A stretch of DNA of 50,437 bases from Cyclospora cayetanensis. Its lineage: Eukaryota; Apicomplexa; Conoidasida; Eucoccidiorida; Eimeriidae. A program made the position numbers and the translations under genes. Shown one piece after another: positions 22,701-37,700 of the stretch. The stretch is taken from the NCBI RefSeq assembly GCF_002999335.1, contig NW_020312188.1, positions 1 to 50,437 on the forward strand, given 5' to 3'. The notes below the pieces were generated by a model that was not told where the DNA came from, searched no databases, and was given only the letters and a program-made list of their open reading frames with translations. Position 1 is the first letter of the stretch. Every line of letters begins with the position of its first letter.

Positions 22701-25700
22701 GCCTTTTCACTCCAAGATCAACGAAAAATGGTAGTGCTATCATACGTGGAAGCATACACTTACACGATGAAAGCAGACTCTTCCGCGGATATCTACGGTA
22801 AGACACAAAATCCTGCCTTACCCATCACATAAGTAGACGCGACCGATCATTTGGAACAAGTGTGGAGGCGCTAATGCTTCGCGGAAGGCTTTGAGACCTG
22901 CATTTACTGAAGTCGATAAGGTTTCAGATTCTGCGAGAGCTGTTAAGCACATTTTCACCATGTATGCTATGTGTGAGTTGAAAATATCACACAGACGGCG
23001 TGATGCCTTGTCTTGTGCATCGCCCTGTGGACTGGACTAGAAGTGCCTACTACTTGTTGGGCCTTTCACACACGCTGCTTCTAAGGTACGCAGTCACGCA
23101 TAGCCAAATTGCCTTATTAAGCAAGCTTTTTATTACAGCGCCTCCCCATAAGCTTCATAGGTTGTGCAATTTCGTCGCTACGGAGGGTGCTTTGTTCAAC
23201 GCTGGAAGGCAACATATGCTGTTGCAGCTAGTTTTGAGGATTATCCAAGGCAACACCCGATGATCATTTATTGTGAAGTCCAAAGTAGTCCAAAAGCTCC
23301 AACATCGAGCATCTGTGAATTGGTGACCATCCATGACAATCGATTGCTCGCAGGTAGCCAACTTGAGCCACGAGCGCACAAGTAGCATTAAGCATTGAAT
23401 GCTCTCCGATCCGTTAGCAGGAGGTAGTCTAAGCTTTGTACTTGCATGCAGTGCTCATTTTCTAAAGAGGCAAAGAAACAATTAATTGCTAACATACGCA
23501 GTCGAAATGTGTGTACGGAACAACCAGGTGCGCGCACGGAAAGCACACGTCTAAGATATCCGTTTCACTAGTATATCTAGATGCTTCTAATCAAGCTGCT
23601 ACAATCTGAACAGCAAACGTATCTCACTAAGAGAAAATTAAGCTAAGAGTTCTCATGTGACGCTTCGTGGTCAGCATATACTTCCAGAGTAGCCCCGTAA
23701 CATGCAGTGTTTTGAAAAAGCCATGCGTGCAATAGGCTTACGCATGCCAACCAGGCAGATTTTCACAGAGGACCAGACCTTCATGCACTAAGTATGGGGT
23801 ATACCCTTCTAGCATATCACTCGTTAGTAATGCTATTGGACGTGTGATGTTAGTGTACTTACCGGAGTAGCAAGTACGCTATTACGATCTTCTTGTTAGT
23901 GGATTTCGGCGGACTGTTGTGTTCAACAAGCTAAGGCGAGTTGCTTCACTAACCGCTTTCTGATAGCGTAAAGAAAAAATGAAATTCATTATTAATACGT
24001 GAGCGCGGTCAGCTAGGCTCGCTTGGTCTCTCGCAGTAAATGACTACTGAAAGCTGCGGAGTGTGCACTGTAAACTGCACATAATGTTACGTCCCTGCTA
24101 AGAAGACATCGTGTGCAACAGGGTGCTCTGAGTCACAGTGGGCTGCTTACAGCAATGAAGAGCTCTAAGTCCCTCATCAATGGCTTACGCCCGATCTTGC
24201 GTTGACCAGCATGTTCTCACGTGCCCTCGAAGAATTTTTACTCGATTCTTCGTGTGATTGGGTATAGGATATTTGTGTCGAAGGCGCCGCCTAATTTTCT
24301 AGCTGAACCGGAAAGGTAACCTTGCGATTGCAAGGTTTGTAACAGTTTGCTGCTTATATGAATGCTATTCTTCTTGACTACAGCAGAGCCCTCACCTAGT
24401 CCACGGTACATTCTAACCATTGTGCTTTGGGGTTTTTAGGGGAATTTCAATCCATCCCATCTTGGCCACGAAACACTATGTTTGGCACGTGCTTTGTAGT
24501 AGCTGTAGTTTTTTTCTTTTTCATAGCAACCTTGTTGCCATTTCTTTCAAGGTTGGAAGGAAAAATTTTTAGTTAGGTACTTCTTCGGTTTGATGCCTAG
24601 CTGTGAAAAGGAGTGTCAGCTCTGGATAATTTGGTTGGTCGTGTGAGCTGTAATATCTAAAGTATTGAAGTAGTGGTGTTTGGTTTATAGCTTGAATGTG
24701 GGGTAGGACTGGCCTCTGGTTTGTAGGACTGAAGGTGGTCTACTTCGCATCCCGTAGCGACAGCGATGCACAGTTGACTCTCTCTTCATCACTGATTCCT
24801 AATATCTGGGAGTAATTCACAAGGTTTCTCGTATTCAACTTATGATCTTATCCACATATGCGTTTTGGGATAGAATTTTGCCAAGGGATCCTGGGATTCG
24901 TTGATTTTGCATGGTGATTTCAACAGTTCAAGCTTTAAAATCCAAAGCATTGCAAACATTTTCATAGACCTTTGCGCATGGGTGCTGATTTAGGAACTCT
25001 TTATTACACAGGCCTTTGCAATGAGTCTAAAGAGTGCTTGGCACCACAGTGGGGAGCATCATCACCCTGCAGCTCATCAGCCAGACAAACACCTCCACAG
25101 ACTTTGATGGAATAAACGGGACTCATTAAATGCAGTTTTTAGTAACTGCCCGTGATGGATTTTTACATTGGTGTCTTGATCAAAGCTCAAGCACATAATA
25201 TTAGTGTCAAATGCGTTGAGCAGGACTTATCCGTGGAGCTGTATACTACCGCTCGTATGCAGCAGTACACACTAAGTAACTACCTACTGCTTGCGCAGGT
25301 GCCCAAAAAGCCATTCAGGCTTTCCACTTTGTAGATACGCAATTGCTAGCTGAGTAGTAGCACAAGTACTCCAGATGCCTACGGTGAACGCCGGTCAGCG
25401 ATGAGTTCTATTGTGACAAGCCTATTCTTTGCGTTGTCCCTATTTGCTGGAGTACTCTTTAGCGTCATGCTAAGCTGCATGAACTTTAATGGTTTGTTGA
25501 AATGCCCCTCTTTCAGAACTTTAAAGGCGAATACAGGAAGCTGGGGGTCCCTCCTATTATTATTGTCATCTCTGTTTACCACGAAATTTGTGAAATTTGC
25601 CCGGAAACGTTGTCCTGAAGTTGTTGCAAGTATTACTCTTGATAAGGGCTGCGCTGTTGTATCTTCTTACGGTTTGGCTCCTTTCTTGAGTTGGAGTCAT

Positions 25701-28700
25701 TCGCCGTTACGCGGCTTCTGTTGAACAAGTTTGTACGGCTCCCATGGTTTGTTCCACATGCCTGTAGTATGATCTGGTTGAAGGAAGGTTGACCGTGATG
25801 AAGCTGTGCATTGTACCCGAATGCTTGTGCTCGTGGCTGTTCCCCTAACTAGTGCTAGCGGAGGTTCTTTGCTTTCCTTATGCTTTGTCGAAGGGCATAT
25901 CTGCAATCTCTTCCTGAGCAGATATCCGTGGTTTTCCATATTGTAATTCCGGTCATGCTCTGTGACGCATAGATGTATCTCGCTCATTGGGTTTCTGCCA
26001 TCCCTTCGCATAGGACGTAAAATTATTATATTGTGAAGATGTGTGCAAATGATCATTTTGGCAGAAAGATCGCACCGCAGATGATCTGCGCATGCATCAT
26101 TTTTTCTAGCACCTACCGAGCCACTGAATCCAGCGAGTATGGCAATAAAACCTTATTACACGAAATCACAAAGATGATCACAGCGACATTACGCTGCCTC
26201 CTTGCACGTCTAGCTATGTATCTTCCAAGAACTTTGCAGGAGCATCACACGTTTTTGAAAGGCTTCCTAGGTAGCATTGGGGTCTGTACTTCGCGGAGTA
26301 TCCCCCATCGTTTTGTCGTGAGCGGACGCGGTAGTCATGTGGAAAAGGCTAACCTACTCGAAGAGTGTCTAAGAGAGTGCTGCATGCCTTTAATCGAGAG
26401 GTGTGCTGGCTATAGTACAGTAAAGTACCTGGGAACTGCATCGTATATAATGGCTTTTTGCTTTATGAATCTCCGCATCACCAAGGAGGGAGTAGCGAGA
26501 TCTGGATCCATATCAGTCAGCAAACATGCCCACCACTGTGGGGCCATGTATTCCCTTGATCTAAGTGAATGCTTCCTTTCTATATAAGGTATCCTTGCTT
26601 ATTTCTGGGATTCAGGGACCATGAACGTGTTAACCAGTAGCTTACAGTTTTTGGAATTGGCATTTGCAAATCCCCCACAAAGGCCTTTTGCTAGAGAGTG
26701 CAGGTATAATAGTTAGGTACCTCTATGTCGATCACGGTAAAGGTGTTCCACATAAAAAGAATATTGTAGTGGTAGTTGGTTTTGACGGCATTGGGATATA
26801 TGTCGCTTTAGCGTGCTGAATAATGTCAGCTTTACGAAACGAATGTGTTGGATAATATACTGATGCGGCACATGCACATGTTGCTGACTCGCTTAAGCGT
26901 GCAGCCATCATTATGCATTGTTATGTTACAGAAGGAGCTCTACTACAATATATACAAGCCCCCCATGGTGCAGAGCAGCCTAAGTACTAGCTGCCTTTGG
27001 TGAAGAAGTGATACAACGTCGTCGAGTGCCCCTTTCCTAAACTTCTGATGGAGATCCAACGGAACCAACAGGCTTTGGGACGCCCTCGGTAAGTGCTCGT
27101 TACAAATGCAGCAATCTGTTGTAGCAAATACTCCCACCAGCTTCCCCTTCGCACGCCCAAGACTGTCCTGCTTACAAAGCGGTTTTTAATGTAATATTTG
27201 ATAGGTTCGGGGGATACATACTGTGGCTAGTGACTTGGTAGCATTAGTGGGCAAATGCATCACAGAATATTCCATGACCCATGAAAGCTGCGGCCAACCT
27301 CCCCACGCAACGTCATTGTTTCATGTGCTCCTCAGATAGCAAAACTACATTCACCTCAAAGCAAGGATTCCGCTGTTCTTGGTAAAGCACAATGTGCGTC
27401 GTACAAGCCGCAACATCCAAAAGCGCCTGCTGCGGTGCTGTACTTCCAAATACGCACTTTTCAATCGTGCAGAAACCACAATCTTGCGCACACGGTAGTT
27501 GAATAGGTCGAATCTTCGGTTGTAGGTGTCTCAGCAACTATACTTTAGTTCACAGCACAACATCCCTCCTCCATTGCTTCAAGTGCATTCGTAGAGGCAT
27601 GACCTGTTTGAGTTCTTTTATTTACTTTTGTGCTTTTACGGCGATTATATAGTGCTTCACTAGCATCATGTAGAAATGGGTTGTGAAGGCATTTGTTTGG
27701 TTTTGTTCACGATGCGCCATTGTCCAGCTCAGTGCCGAAGCCTTCCAATAGACGCCGCCCCCCTTCGGTAGAAATTTGTCGAACGATACAGCGTCATTTC
27801 TGCTATTGTCCGGTCAGTAGCTTAGTGTGTGCTATTTGGAAACGTGCTCGATGGGTGCTGAGCCTTTTACTGGCAATGCTTGGTTTTGTTTCTGTCTGCA
27901 TTCTGACTGAGTTAGTGGTCTTTGACAGTCCCGCTGGCGTCAAAATCAGTGCGAATAATACGCACGAAGTGAAAATGTAGTCTCCATTGGTAGTGTGCTA
28001 GACGCATTGCTGCGAATTATTACTGCCTGCGTTGACAAAGCGGAATCGCCTCCTGTGCACTACTGCGAGAGTTGCATACAGGTTTATCGGCTGTAACGGC
28101 GACCATAAACGTCTCTGAGCTAAAGTATGTGGGCATTGGAGTAATTGAAGAATCTAACGGTCGAATAGTGATTTGACACTTCAAGTGCGTTCAGAAATTA
28201 ATGACTTTCTTGCAAATCAGTCCTCTGTATGCTGGCGTTTTGGAGCTGCTTGGACGTCCTGCGTACTAGAAGATCGATTTCTTGTAATCGGACACGAAAT
28301 CTAAGTATAAATATAGGTGGCGACCACACGCGAAGACGGGACCAGTACAACTATGTATGAGGAATGCAGTAGGCCTGGCGTGCCCAGCCGCAAGTAACCG
28401 TTTATATATGCTTCATATGCATGTCACAGGATTTTGCATCACAGCAAAGTACAAAGCAAATGAAAGCGAGCTAACCAAGCATGGAGGTGGCAGGGGTTGT
28501 CCTCCGATCAACTAATATAAGCCTTAACCAGAGTAATTTTTTTACAAAAGTGAATCTCCAGAACCGTTTACACACGATTTCCATGACTAGCGAGCTCTAC
28601 TACCACAACTAGTCAGTTGAGCATCAGCGCTTGAGCATCGTTCCGCTTCACTGTATGCTTCTTCTACATATGGCTTTCCGTGAATAAAATGTCTTTCTAT

Positions 28701-31700
28701 GTTTAGCTATCAAGTACTAGGTAGATGCCCACGTTACTATATGTCCACCAAGGGCTCTTGATAGTTGCCGTCTGCAGACCAAAACTAACTTGGCTAGCGG
28801 GTAAATTCGTTAGCCCTACGAACGCCACGCCGCTTTGGTCCCAGCCGAGCAATCTTTTCAGTGCCAGCAAACGACTCCCGTCCCGTCCCACCAGTCCTGG
28901 CGCTGTCCTGAAAGACCATAAAATCTACCAGCAGTGGAGATTTTCTATACTACTACCAGCTCTTCCAAAATATTAGCTATGTGCCATGCCTCGAGAAAAA
29001 TCAATATTCATAGGCAATAAAGTGCATACCGTTCGATTTGTGTAAACACAAGAAGCCTATGGCAGCAACGGGCCATGATCACAAATTGCCACTGGTCAGA
29101 GCGTAGTGTATAGAGACTATATCTTTCACGCAGCCTATTTACCTGGTTCAATACTTTACATGGCACTAACTTTCCTTACAGGTATAGGTGATACTTTGCT
29201 TAGTGCTCCAGTATGGGTTTCGCTTTACACTGTTTCCAAATAAACTCTACTCATGTATAGGCAAAGCATTTTGAGACCTATTCCATTAAATTAGTTTTAG
29301 CAAAACAAAAATGTGCCCTGAACTCGTTTGTTCGTCAGCCAAATATATCTAAATACATACCAATATCTGTGTGTTGCTTGTTCCAAAGGGTATGCTGTGC
29401 TCCGAGTTGCCTGGCCGTGTTTTACTCACTATTAGAAGCCTGCCGAGACATGGTCGTGCTAAAATTGTGTCCTGTATGAGGACCTATCGTGTTCCTGTGT
29501 GGGCAGGAGCGGTACTGCAAGACCAATTAATAAATAACCTTTAATAGGCTGCTTCTACCGATCCAATGACTTGTTTGGGTTTACTAAATGGAAAGCTAGT
29601 ATCCAAGCTCTAGGGTACCTTTTATCCAACCGCCAGTTGAATGAGACACCAAGTGAAATCCAGATTATGCGGTATGAAAGCTCGGCTGCAGGCAGACAGC
29701 TGCAATACATGTGACTAAAACACGAGACAGACTTCACCCGAACGCGAACGCATCAAACTACCGTCCTGCGATCTGATTTTACATCACTTTTATACGGCCT
29801 AGGCTGCAAGCACTGCTTAGTTTTTGTTGGAACTCATATTCCCTACCTACGTAGAGCTGTAAACGTGGCTGCCTTGGGCAGCTGTGGCTACTGCGTGTTC
29901 CATCGCAGCTTGGGGCCTCCCTATATAAGCTTGCAGCTATCAGTTAGCGGCTAGTGCTGGCGCATAAAACATTGCGACGTCACCAAGATGCATCCCATTG
30001 TCGGCCCGGTACGCCTGCTGTTTGGCATTAGCTCAAAGATCGGTTGCTCAGTGTTGATACATAGTGAACAGTGCGGTGCTGCTTCTGTCTACCTCCACTC
30101 TTCTTATCAACTCACACAGCGGAACGCGACATGTGTCGACAGCCCGGAGACCAAGCATACCGAAATTTCAACATTGCACAGCTTTTGGCAGATGTGATAG
30201 ACTCCGTGATTGGTGACTACAGAAAAAAAATCAAGAACCTGGTGGGTCATTTCTTTGAGATACTCCTCCTGTACGTGTCGAAGTTTGTTAGGAGATGATG
30301 ATCTCTAGGCAGCGTGCTTGTAACGAGCTAAAGCCGTCTGATTAGTGGAACTGCGATTACAGCACTATTGTGTAAAAATGCAATACTACTGTTTTGACTT
30401 CTCATGTCTTAACAAAAAACTGTGTATGAGTTACCGCTTCTCTTCTGAGGCCAGATGGATATGGCATTCACCACATTCTGACTAAATACTACCACCATCG
30501 GAGCGGCCGACGCCAAGTCTGCTATGCTGCCGTTCGGTGTTCTTATATGTATAGCTGGCTACTGCGTACCACATAGTGTTTTAGATCCATGCTGTATGGG
30601 AGTAGCATGTATGACCACTTTTCGACGCCTGCAAACAAGACTGTTAGAACTGATTTTCCCTGGTCTTTCCAAATAGATCCGTTACTTTTCGTCCGATTTG
30701 ATTGTGTGGGACGAATGTTATGGTGTTGACAGGTATAGGCCGTTACTTGCTCAGCTGTGATTCTTCTCTAGACGCATTGCCTAGGGAAGTGTTGTCCCAG
30801 AGTGTGTAGGAGTGTAGATATTTCCCCTGATACAACTACTAGTGCTCTGTTATCATGGTTACGAGCTGGAGCATTGGCAAAAGGGCTCTACGATGCTTTT
30901 TCGTTGTCTTGACCTTATCTGTCTGTGAATCGCTGGTAGATAAAAGCTTTTCGTGCAGCTGTTTTGACATTCCACAGCGTTATTGGGCTCCTCCTACTAA
31001 TCAAGCCCTGCAACGGCCGCCCTAGTGCTTATACTTTAAAAGAAGCAAAGCTGCTTACGCCGTGATCAATATATAGACACGAAACTTCCTATGCCCACAC
31101 ATTCTGATGCTTGTTGTCCATAATGTCCTTTCTCAGGCTGCAAGCTTATGCACATGTTAGAGACGTATGCCTGGAAATATACCGGCTGACTGCATCATTT
31201 GAGGATTTGGCAAGAGTGTTTGTGTCACAATTGCCTGAGGTGCCCAAGAGTTCGTCATTGTGCTTATTTACTGTGCTGTAATTTTTGCTTCCTTTCATGA
31301 GCGCATGCTTTTCGGTTATTTTTTATCGTACCCTACATACTCCACAAATATGCATGCTGTGCTGAGGGGCTGATGAGAGGATATTGCTCCTAGTGATCAA
31401 ATGTGACCAGCGCCTCCAGGATGCGGTAAAGGTATATAACGGCGGCTAAAATATGAAGTGCAACTGCTTGCTATTCCACAGAGTGGCAAGAAAAGTAGGG
31501 GCTTCCTCTACGATCAAAACATGACACTCTTTGCCCTTTAGCAGCTATGGTCTAGGCACTCATGTAACTTGCGATAATAATTTAATAGCAATAATAATTC
31601 GGTGTCGAGGCAGGGAGATATCAAGACCAAGTTGTTGCTGTTTGTACGTACGGTTACGTCACTGGTATATGTTGTCTACAAACTGTTTTTCGAATACTCA

Positions 31701-34700
31701 AATGTGGCTGCGATATGCTTAGCTCATAGATGACACTAAAGGCAAACTTATGTCAGATGCAGCGACACTGTTCCGTTCAGTCTTCCACGGAAGCTATAAA
31801 ATATGTGTAACTGAGGCTACTCCAGGAAAAATATTGGTTGGACAAGCCTCAAATCCCTGCGCGGAGCCGTAACCAATGGCAATATCTATAAGAAAGACAA
31901 TTAAAAGCAGCTAATTAAAATTATTATGTATGCTTTCTGATTTTGGTTTTGTCAGTCAGCTTTGTACCTACGTATCCGGTGTTTTTTTGAGTCTCCCAGA
32001 ACAAACCGCGCTTCCTCACGAGGGCTGCCAAGAAACCACAGAACACATTTATACGGCCAGGAGGCAGCCGCCGTGCTAGATGTCTCGTTCCGCTTCTCTC
32101 TTGCAGTCAAAGGCACTTTTACAAGATCTGTGTACAAGGCAGAAGTACTAGTATATGTGCAACAACACTAAAAATCTACTTACACATGCAACGTACCTGT
32201 TCTCTAGCGCACGGGTCAGGCTGTTCGCAAAAATTGAAGGTGCGAACATGTCCAAAGCTTTATTCTGTAAACCCCCCTCTCCCCAACCAGAAGAGCTTGC
32301 TCAATGCAGGTAGAGCAGTGGCTCACCGTCCAGCTCGATAAGCCTTTTACGCCAAGACGTCGCTTATCTTGATCCTTGAATTGCTGCCCCTAGCTGTGCC
32401 AGTGCACGTTAGTTCATCACGCGCGAAGGCGTTAAGCACACTCTAAATGCCCTTCGAACTACTCAAATACACAGTTCTTGTCTTAGTCTCTACGCATATG
32501 GCATTGTGGGGAAGTGCATGAACAATATAATGAAATGATTGCGCTCCTGTTGTTTTCATTCATCCCTACCTCCTTCAGTCTGATATGCGCTGCAGTATGG
32601 TAGTGATATTATTGTATTGGCATGAACATGTTCAGCAATTCTTTCGACGCGAAACACCCACAGATAACGCGGGCAGCTGCACCTTCGTGGGTAAGGAGGA
32701 CTACAGAGCCAGTACACAATATTTCACGGACACACATCACAACAATGCTATCACCTGCATCAGACTGATGAATAGTACGTTGAGAAACATTACGAGGCTT
32801 AACTGCTTGTCTGTCGCCAACAACCTTATCCATGCCAGATTGTGGGAAGGTAATTCCTGTGCCCAACAGTATTAGGACTTAATAACACTCTGTGCAGCCA
32901 CTCTCTTGCTACCACGCAGTCCTGGGATATGTACGCAGCTGCGCGCTGTAGCATTGCTTACAGCTGCAATTTGAATGAAAGGCTTATCGATTTTGGATCA
33001 CAGAGTTGAAGGAAACCGTGCCTCTTCCAGGCTTACCACCTTGGTAGCCTGTCTGTCCTGTGCTGGTGCCACATGTTCTCAAATATCAGCGGTGCGTGGC
33101 CGAGGATGGAACGTCTAAGAGAAAAGCATAATCCAGTCTGCTACATCTATCTCTTTGTGTGCTAACGTTTTGTGCTCTAAAGCTTTTTGTTGGAGACGCA
33201 TTGTCTGAGATGCTCCCAACTATCTGCATAGCTGAGGAGACAGAAGGCGCTACGGGTCGCTAGCTTGGTATAGATGTTTTCTGGCTACAATTTTTTCCTT
33301 GGAATATCCTCCAAGAGCAGTTGCCTTATATTGTTTTTCTTGTCGTCCTTGACGGTCAAGTTATGTGTTTCAGGCCTTTGAGCTGGTTCACCGCTGAAAC
33401 ATATCTGCAGATACCACGTGATTGATGTGTGCATTAAGCAGGGAGTCTTCATTTAGGAAGATTTGTGCCAACTATCTGCGACGGGTAGAGGAGAAAAAGA
33501 ATGCGGAGCAATTATCTGGTGTGGATCGATAGGTGCCGCAAGACAGTTTGTATATTTTGAGGGGGGGGAGAAGGAACGTTAATGCCCCATGAATAAAGAT
33601 AGGAGCCTCCGATGTTCTTGTCAAACCTTTTAGGCAAGGGGGCTGTTGTTGACTAGCGTTGCAATGATCCTTTGCTCGCTATATTGAGTGCAGTACTGAT
33701 ACGGATAGCACGGTACAACCTCCAATCCCACCACGTTGCTGTGGGTAGGCACTCCTATATTTGTGCGCCGCAGTGATACCCTCGTCGGAAGGTTCTCTCA
33801 AGCATTTTACTTTGCTGCTTCTGATTGCTTTCGCAGGAAGGCGCCATATTGGCGTAGCCAGTAGGATGTGGTGGAAGATGGCACGAGCAACGGATCACCA
33901 CAGCTTTGGCTACTGGGGTAGTGGATTCTGCATTACTGAGTGCTTCGTATGTCAAAGCCTGTCTGTATTCTCGTGGTGCAAGGCTGTTGCCAAAAGGGAT
34001 GTGTAATGGCTTGTCAGTATTCCAAGAGCAGAGCGGGAAAGAGACATCACGCAATTCGTTGTTGGCGCACGTGGTCTCCACTACAATATGCGGCTTTTTT
34101 CCTTTCTGTAGTCCAGGATTGTGCTGTTGGCTTAAATTCCAATGTGCTGTTAGCCATCAATTAGTAAGGCAGCAATTTGCTTCGATTAGACACCCAAGAA
34201 TCGCACAGTTCGCAAAGTTGTGCAGCAAATGTGTCCTTGACAATGTTCGTGTGGGATACCAAAATATCAAAGCTAGATGCATATGAAATAGCGGGAACAA
34301 CAAATAACGATTCACATGCTCAAAAGAATACTAAACACCAGTTAGGCAAGTGATGTGTTAGCTACCTGTGGTCGCTCATACAGCATTTACTATCAGGAGA
34401 AAGAAATGCTTACTGCCTTTTCACAGCGTACTCATAAAAGCCAGAAAATATTTCAGCAATGACCGTGGTCTGTCCGTTTGAAGGATAAGCTGCAGGCCTC
34501 TGAATGTTTCTCAAACTAGCACCATGCCAAAAAGGTTGTTTTACCTTTAAAACACGGTGTGTTTGGTAAGCCGTCTAAATGCATGCTGCAGCTAACATTG
34601 GTTGACCTGCCCGACGGTCACGAATGCTTAGAAGCTGTCTAATTGCACGCGGTGTATGCCAAGTATTTGCATATACCGATTGCCACAAATCATTTCAGCT

Positions 34701-37700
34701 CTCTGGAGCTACGCTTTGGTCCTTTCACATGTATGTGCATCAATATGGCGCATGTACACCACCATGGGTCTTGCAGGCGTCTTGAGCTGCAGACTAAAAG
34801 CAATCACCCAACAAGACAACTTTCTATATTAAGTAATTATTAGGTCAACCGACATGTGCGGTGTATTCAACATTTGCTATCGTTTCTTGCTCTCGCTAGA
34901 AAATCTTGAAAGTGCACACCCACACATCGTGTTACTGGTGGTTCCACCAGTCGCTTGGTGTTACGCAGTTGTTTGCACCACATGGAAGAAAAACGCGTGG
35001 GCCTCTAGCCTCACCAGATCGGCGTGGCTGGCCGGCTGTAGGCCCTACGGAGTCAATAATCATGTGGGATCATGTGGGTTACTTGATTATCCCAAAAGCG
35101 CAACGGCCGCCTAAGTTTCTCAAAAGAGCACCTAGCCAATGTGCTTGAACTGATTCGCACTTTAGCGTACGATGCTCACGTTTGCCGGAGCTGCCCAAAA
35201 TCCTTGACAGCATGCAAATCTTAAGTTATCACATATTTTGGAGCGATTAATGTAGTTCGCATTCTCTAATGTCTTGATTTTATATGCATCTATACGCTAA
35301 AGTACATGTGAAAAAAACGACCTTACCTGGACGTTGCGGCACATTAGTAAAGACGCAGTGGTTCATGACTAATAGTGCTGCATTCGTCTTCCTCAGTGCA
35401 CCGTTTCAAGCCTACCTTATATCAATGACAGCATGAGGTTTGATAAAGCTAATCCCCTCACGCTTGTGGCAGAGGCCACACGTTTCCAAAATTTCCTCCA
35501 GCACTATTCGTTCTGTGTCCGTAGACCCTATGCATGGGCCAAAGTGTGTTAAAACACTTCTTTATTTGCCAACATATTGTAGAGTGTGCTAGAGAGGTGA
35601 TTGCTGCGGTTTGCGTGGGAGGATGTGGGTCGCTCGCCAGGACCCTCTAGCTGGTATCATGAAGGGGTGTACTTGCTAGTACACGGTGCTGTTAGAGAGT
35701 TATCTAAGAGAACATGGGGTTCATTCAAAGTTTCCTGCCATATTAGTTGTGTGCCAGCACTCTTTTTGTTACAAGTATCGGCGTGACGCCATGCCAACAG
35801 AGAACATCAGCTGAAAACAGTTAGAGAAATTCAAAAGTATTTGGTACTAGAAAAACTTATGAAGCAGGGTTATTTACAAAGATGCTGTTGTGTGGCCGAT
35901 TGAATGTTTACGAAATGTGATTTGGTCGATTATGCTGAAGGGCAATGGTATGCAGCAGTTCTCTTGGCTGAATGTTGCTTAGGAGGCAGGAGGACGACAC
36001 GCAGCGGGCAACTGATTTGCCTCTTTGCTTTTACGTGTGCCATTCGCTGCAATTTATATCTTTGCCCACGTCAACATTTTGCCTGTATACGGTATTTGGG
36101 CCATTTTTTGTGAATATGAAATACATTGTTGTTTTCACAACGGATTCGGAGTTCAGCCTTTAAACTTTTAAAAGGGGAGTTAAAAGGAGAATAATTTGAG
36201 ACATAGAGTGTTGAGCAGCCTAAAATGCAGGTATTGTCTTTGTAGGGGGAGGAGTAGCGTCAGAATGAAGGGGAGGGACTAATGGCTTAGGCGGAAGGAA
36301 TAGGATAATTTAATGTTTCAGTCAATACTTTTGAATACGAGTAATTTAGCTTGCGTACGGAAGGCCTTTTTATCTCGCATTTTGGTGCATGCTTCAGATA
36401 TCTACAGTTCTTTGGCTCTAAAGTGGCTAATCCACCAAGAGTTATGCATCGGGCCACCAAAATGTTTTATTGCGTGTGGTGATCTGCACGTACGCTAGCA
36501 TACGCCACCTTTCATATCAAAAGAGATATTCCGGCAGCCGGCTAACAGCGCATTGTAAGCATTGCAGCATAGTCACCAGGATTCAAAAATTATGCAGTGT
36601 CTGGCTGTGGAAAATTTGTGCTATGATAGCTCCAGCCAAACAATACAAAATAGCCGGAAGAACGACGGTGACTCATCCAGCGTGATCAACGTTTGTGGGC
36701 TCAGACAATATATTTAGGCAACATTTCACATGTCAATTTCTTGCTGGAAGAAGGTGGACGTGAAGAGGCGACTAATAATGAATGGTCTAGAGAAGAATGT
36801 TTTACTGTACACACATCCCCACACACGGGCGCTACATGGATCACCGACCTGCTTTTTCTAGGTGACGGCCTCTACAGGCAACGACATCACGCAGGTTACA
36901 ATTGTCAAAGTTCAAAAATGGATGCAAAAGCTGCGGTGTAAGGATCTAGGTAGCTGGGCTATCGTGGCTATCCCCCACCAAACGAAAACTCCTACTCGTT
37001 ATCAAACCGATTACAGCTCGTCCAACGTTGTGGGGCTCTTATTTGCTTACTGCTCTAGAAACTGCTGTTTGTAGAGCCACCCGATAAATGGTGCAACCAT
37101 GAGTCCTTTCCGATTGCTTTGTCGTCATCTTAGCTCACTTCCAAATCAGGACCGTCACCTCGATGAGGAGTTAGGGTATACATATCCTCCCCTCCTAACT
37201 TGGTCATTAAATTAGCCATTTTGATGCCGGTATAACCCGTCTTAATTATGTGTGTCTAGGAAAAGGGCTCTCGAATGGTCTTGAACGCTGGGCGTTCCTT
37301 GCTCTCTTGGTGGGCTTTGTGGCATACATGTTTTCGTTGCATGTGTCCTTTTGCGCAGGAGTCGTGGATCGCTGTGCTGCTCTCTGTGTCTGCCACGTCT
37401 GGCTTAGGTTGGCGCGGAGAGCTGTGCAGCCTGCTACACTTAAGGCATAATGCATGACTTGCACTTGCATTTAATGTGTACAGGTAACACTTCAGTAACA
37501 AGACGGACAATAAGCCGCTACTGAGGCAGGACGGCGTCATATGTCGTCCAGGCTGACATTAATGTGAGTAACCAAGTTTTTATTTGGTGCAATGTTTGTT
37601 TGAAGCCAGCGTGTTGGCATGTTCTGAGCGACGTGATTAAATTCGATAAAATGGCGAAACATTTTGCGGTGGTAGATGCAGCTGCTGCATCGAGTTGAGA

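Noticed and set aside
26039..26587. 182-codon ATG frame on the plus strand, the longest in the 20-40 kb desert
   Set aside because: With roughly 5% stops per codon in six frames over this length, one or two frames of this size are expected by chance. No motif, signal or splice partner was recognised.
26943..27190. Minus-strand frame with a CCICNEH motif and a neighbouring Cys-containing frame at 27313-27537
   Set aside because: Briefly considered as a polymerase-type zinc finger. The Cys spacing does not continue, the splice phases of the two frames do not match, and the length is ordinary for chance.
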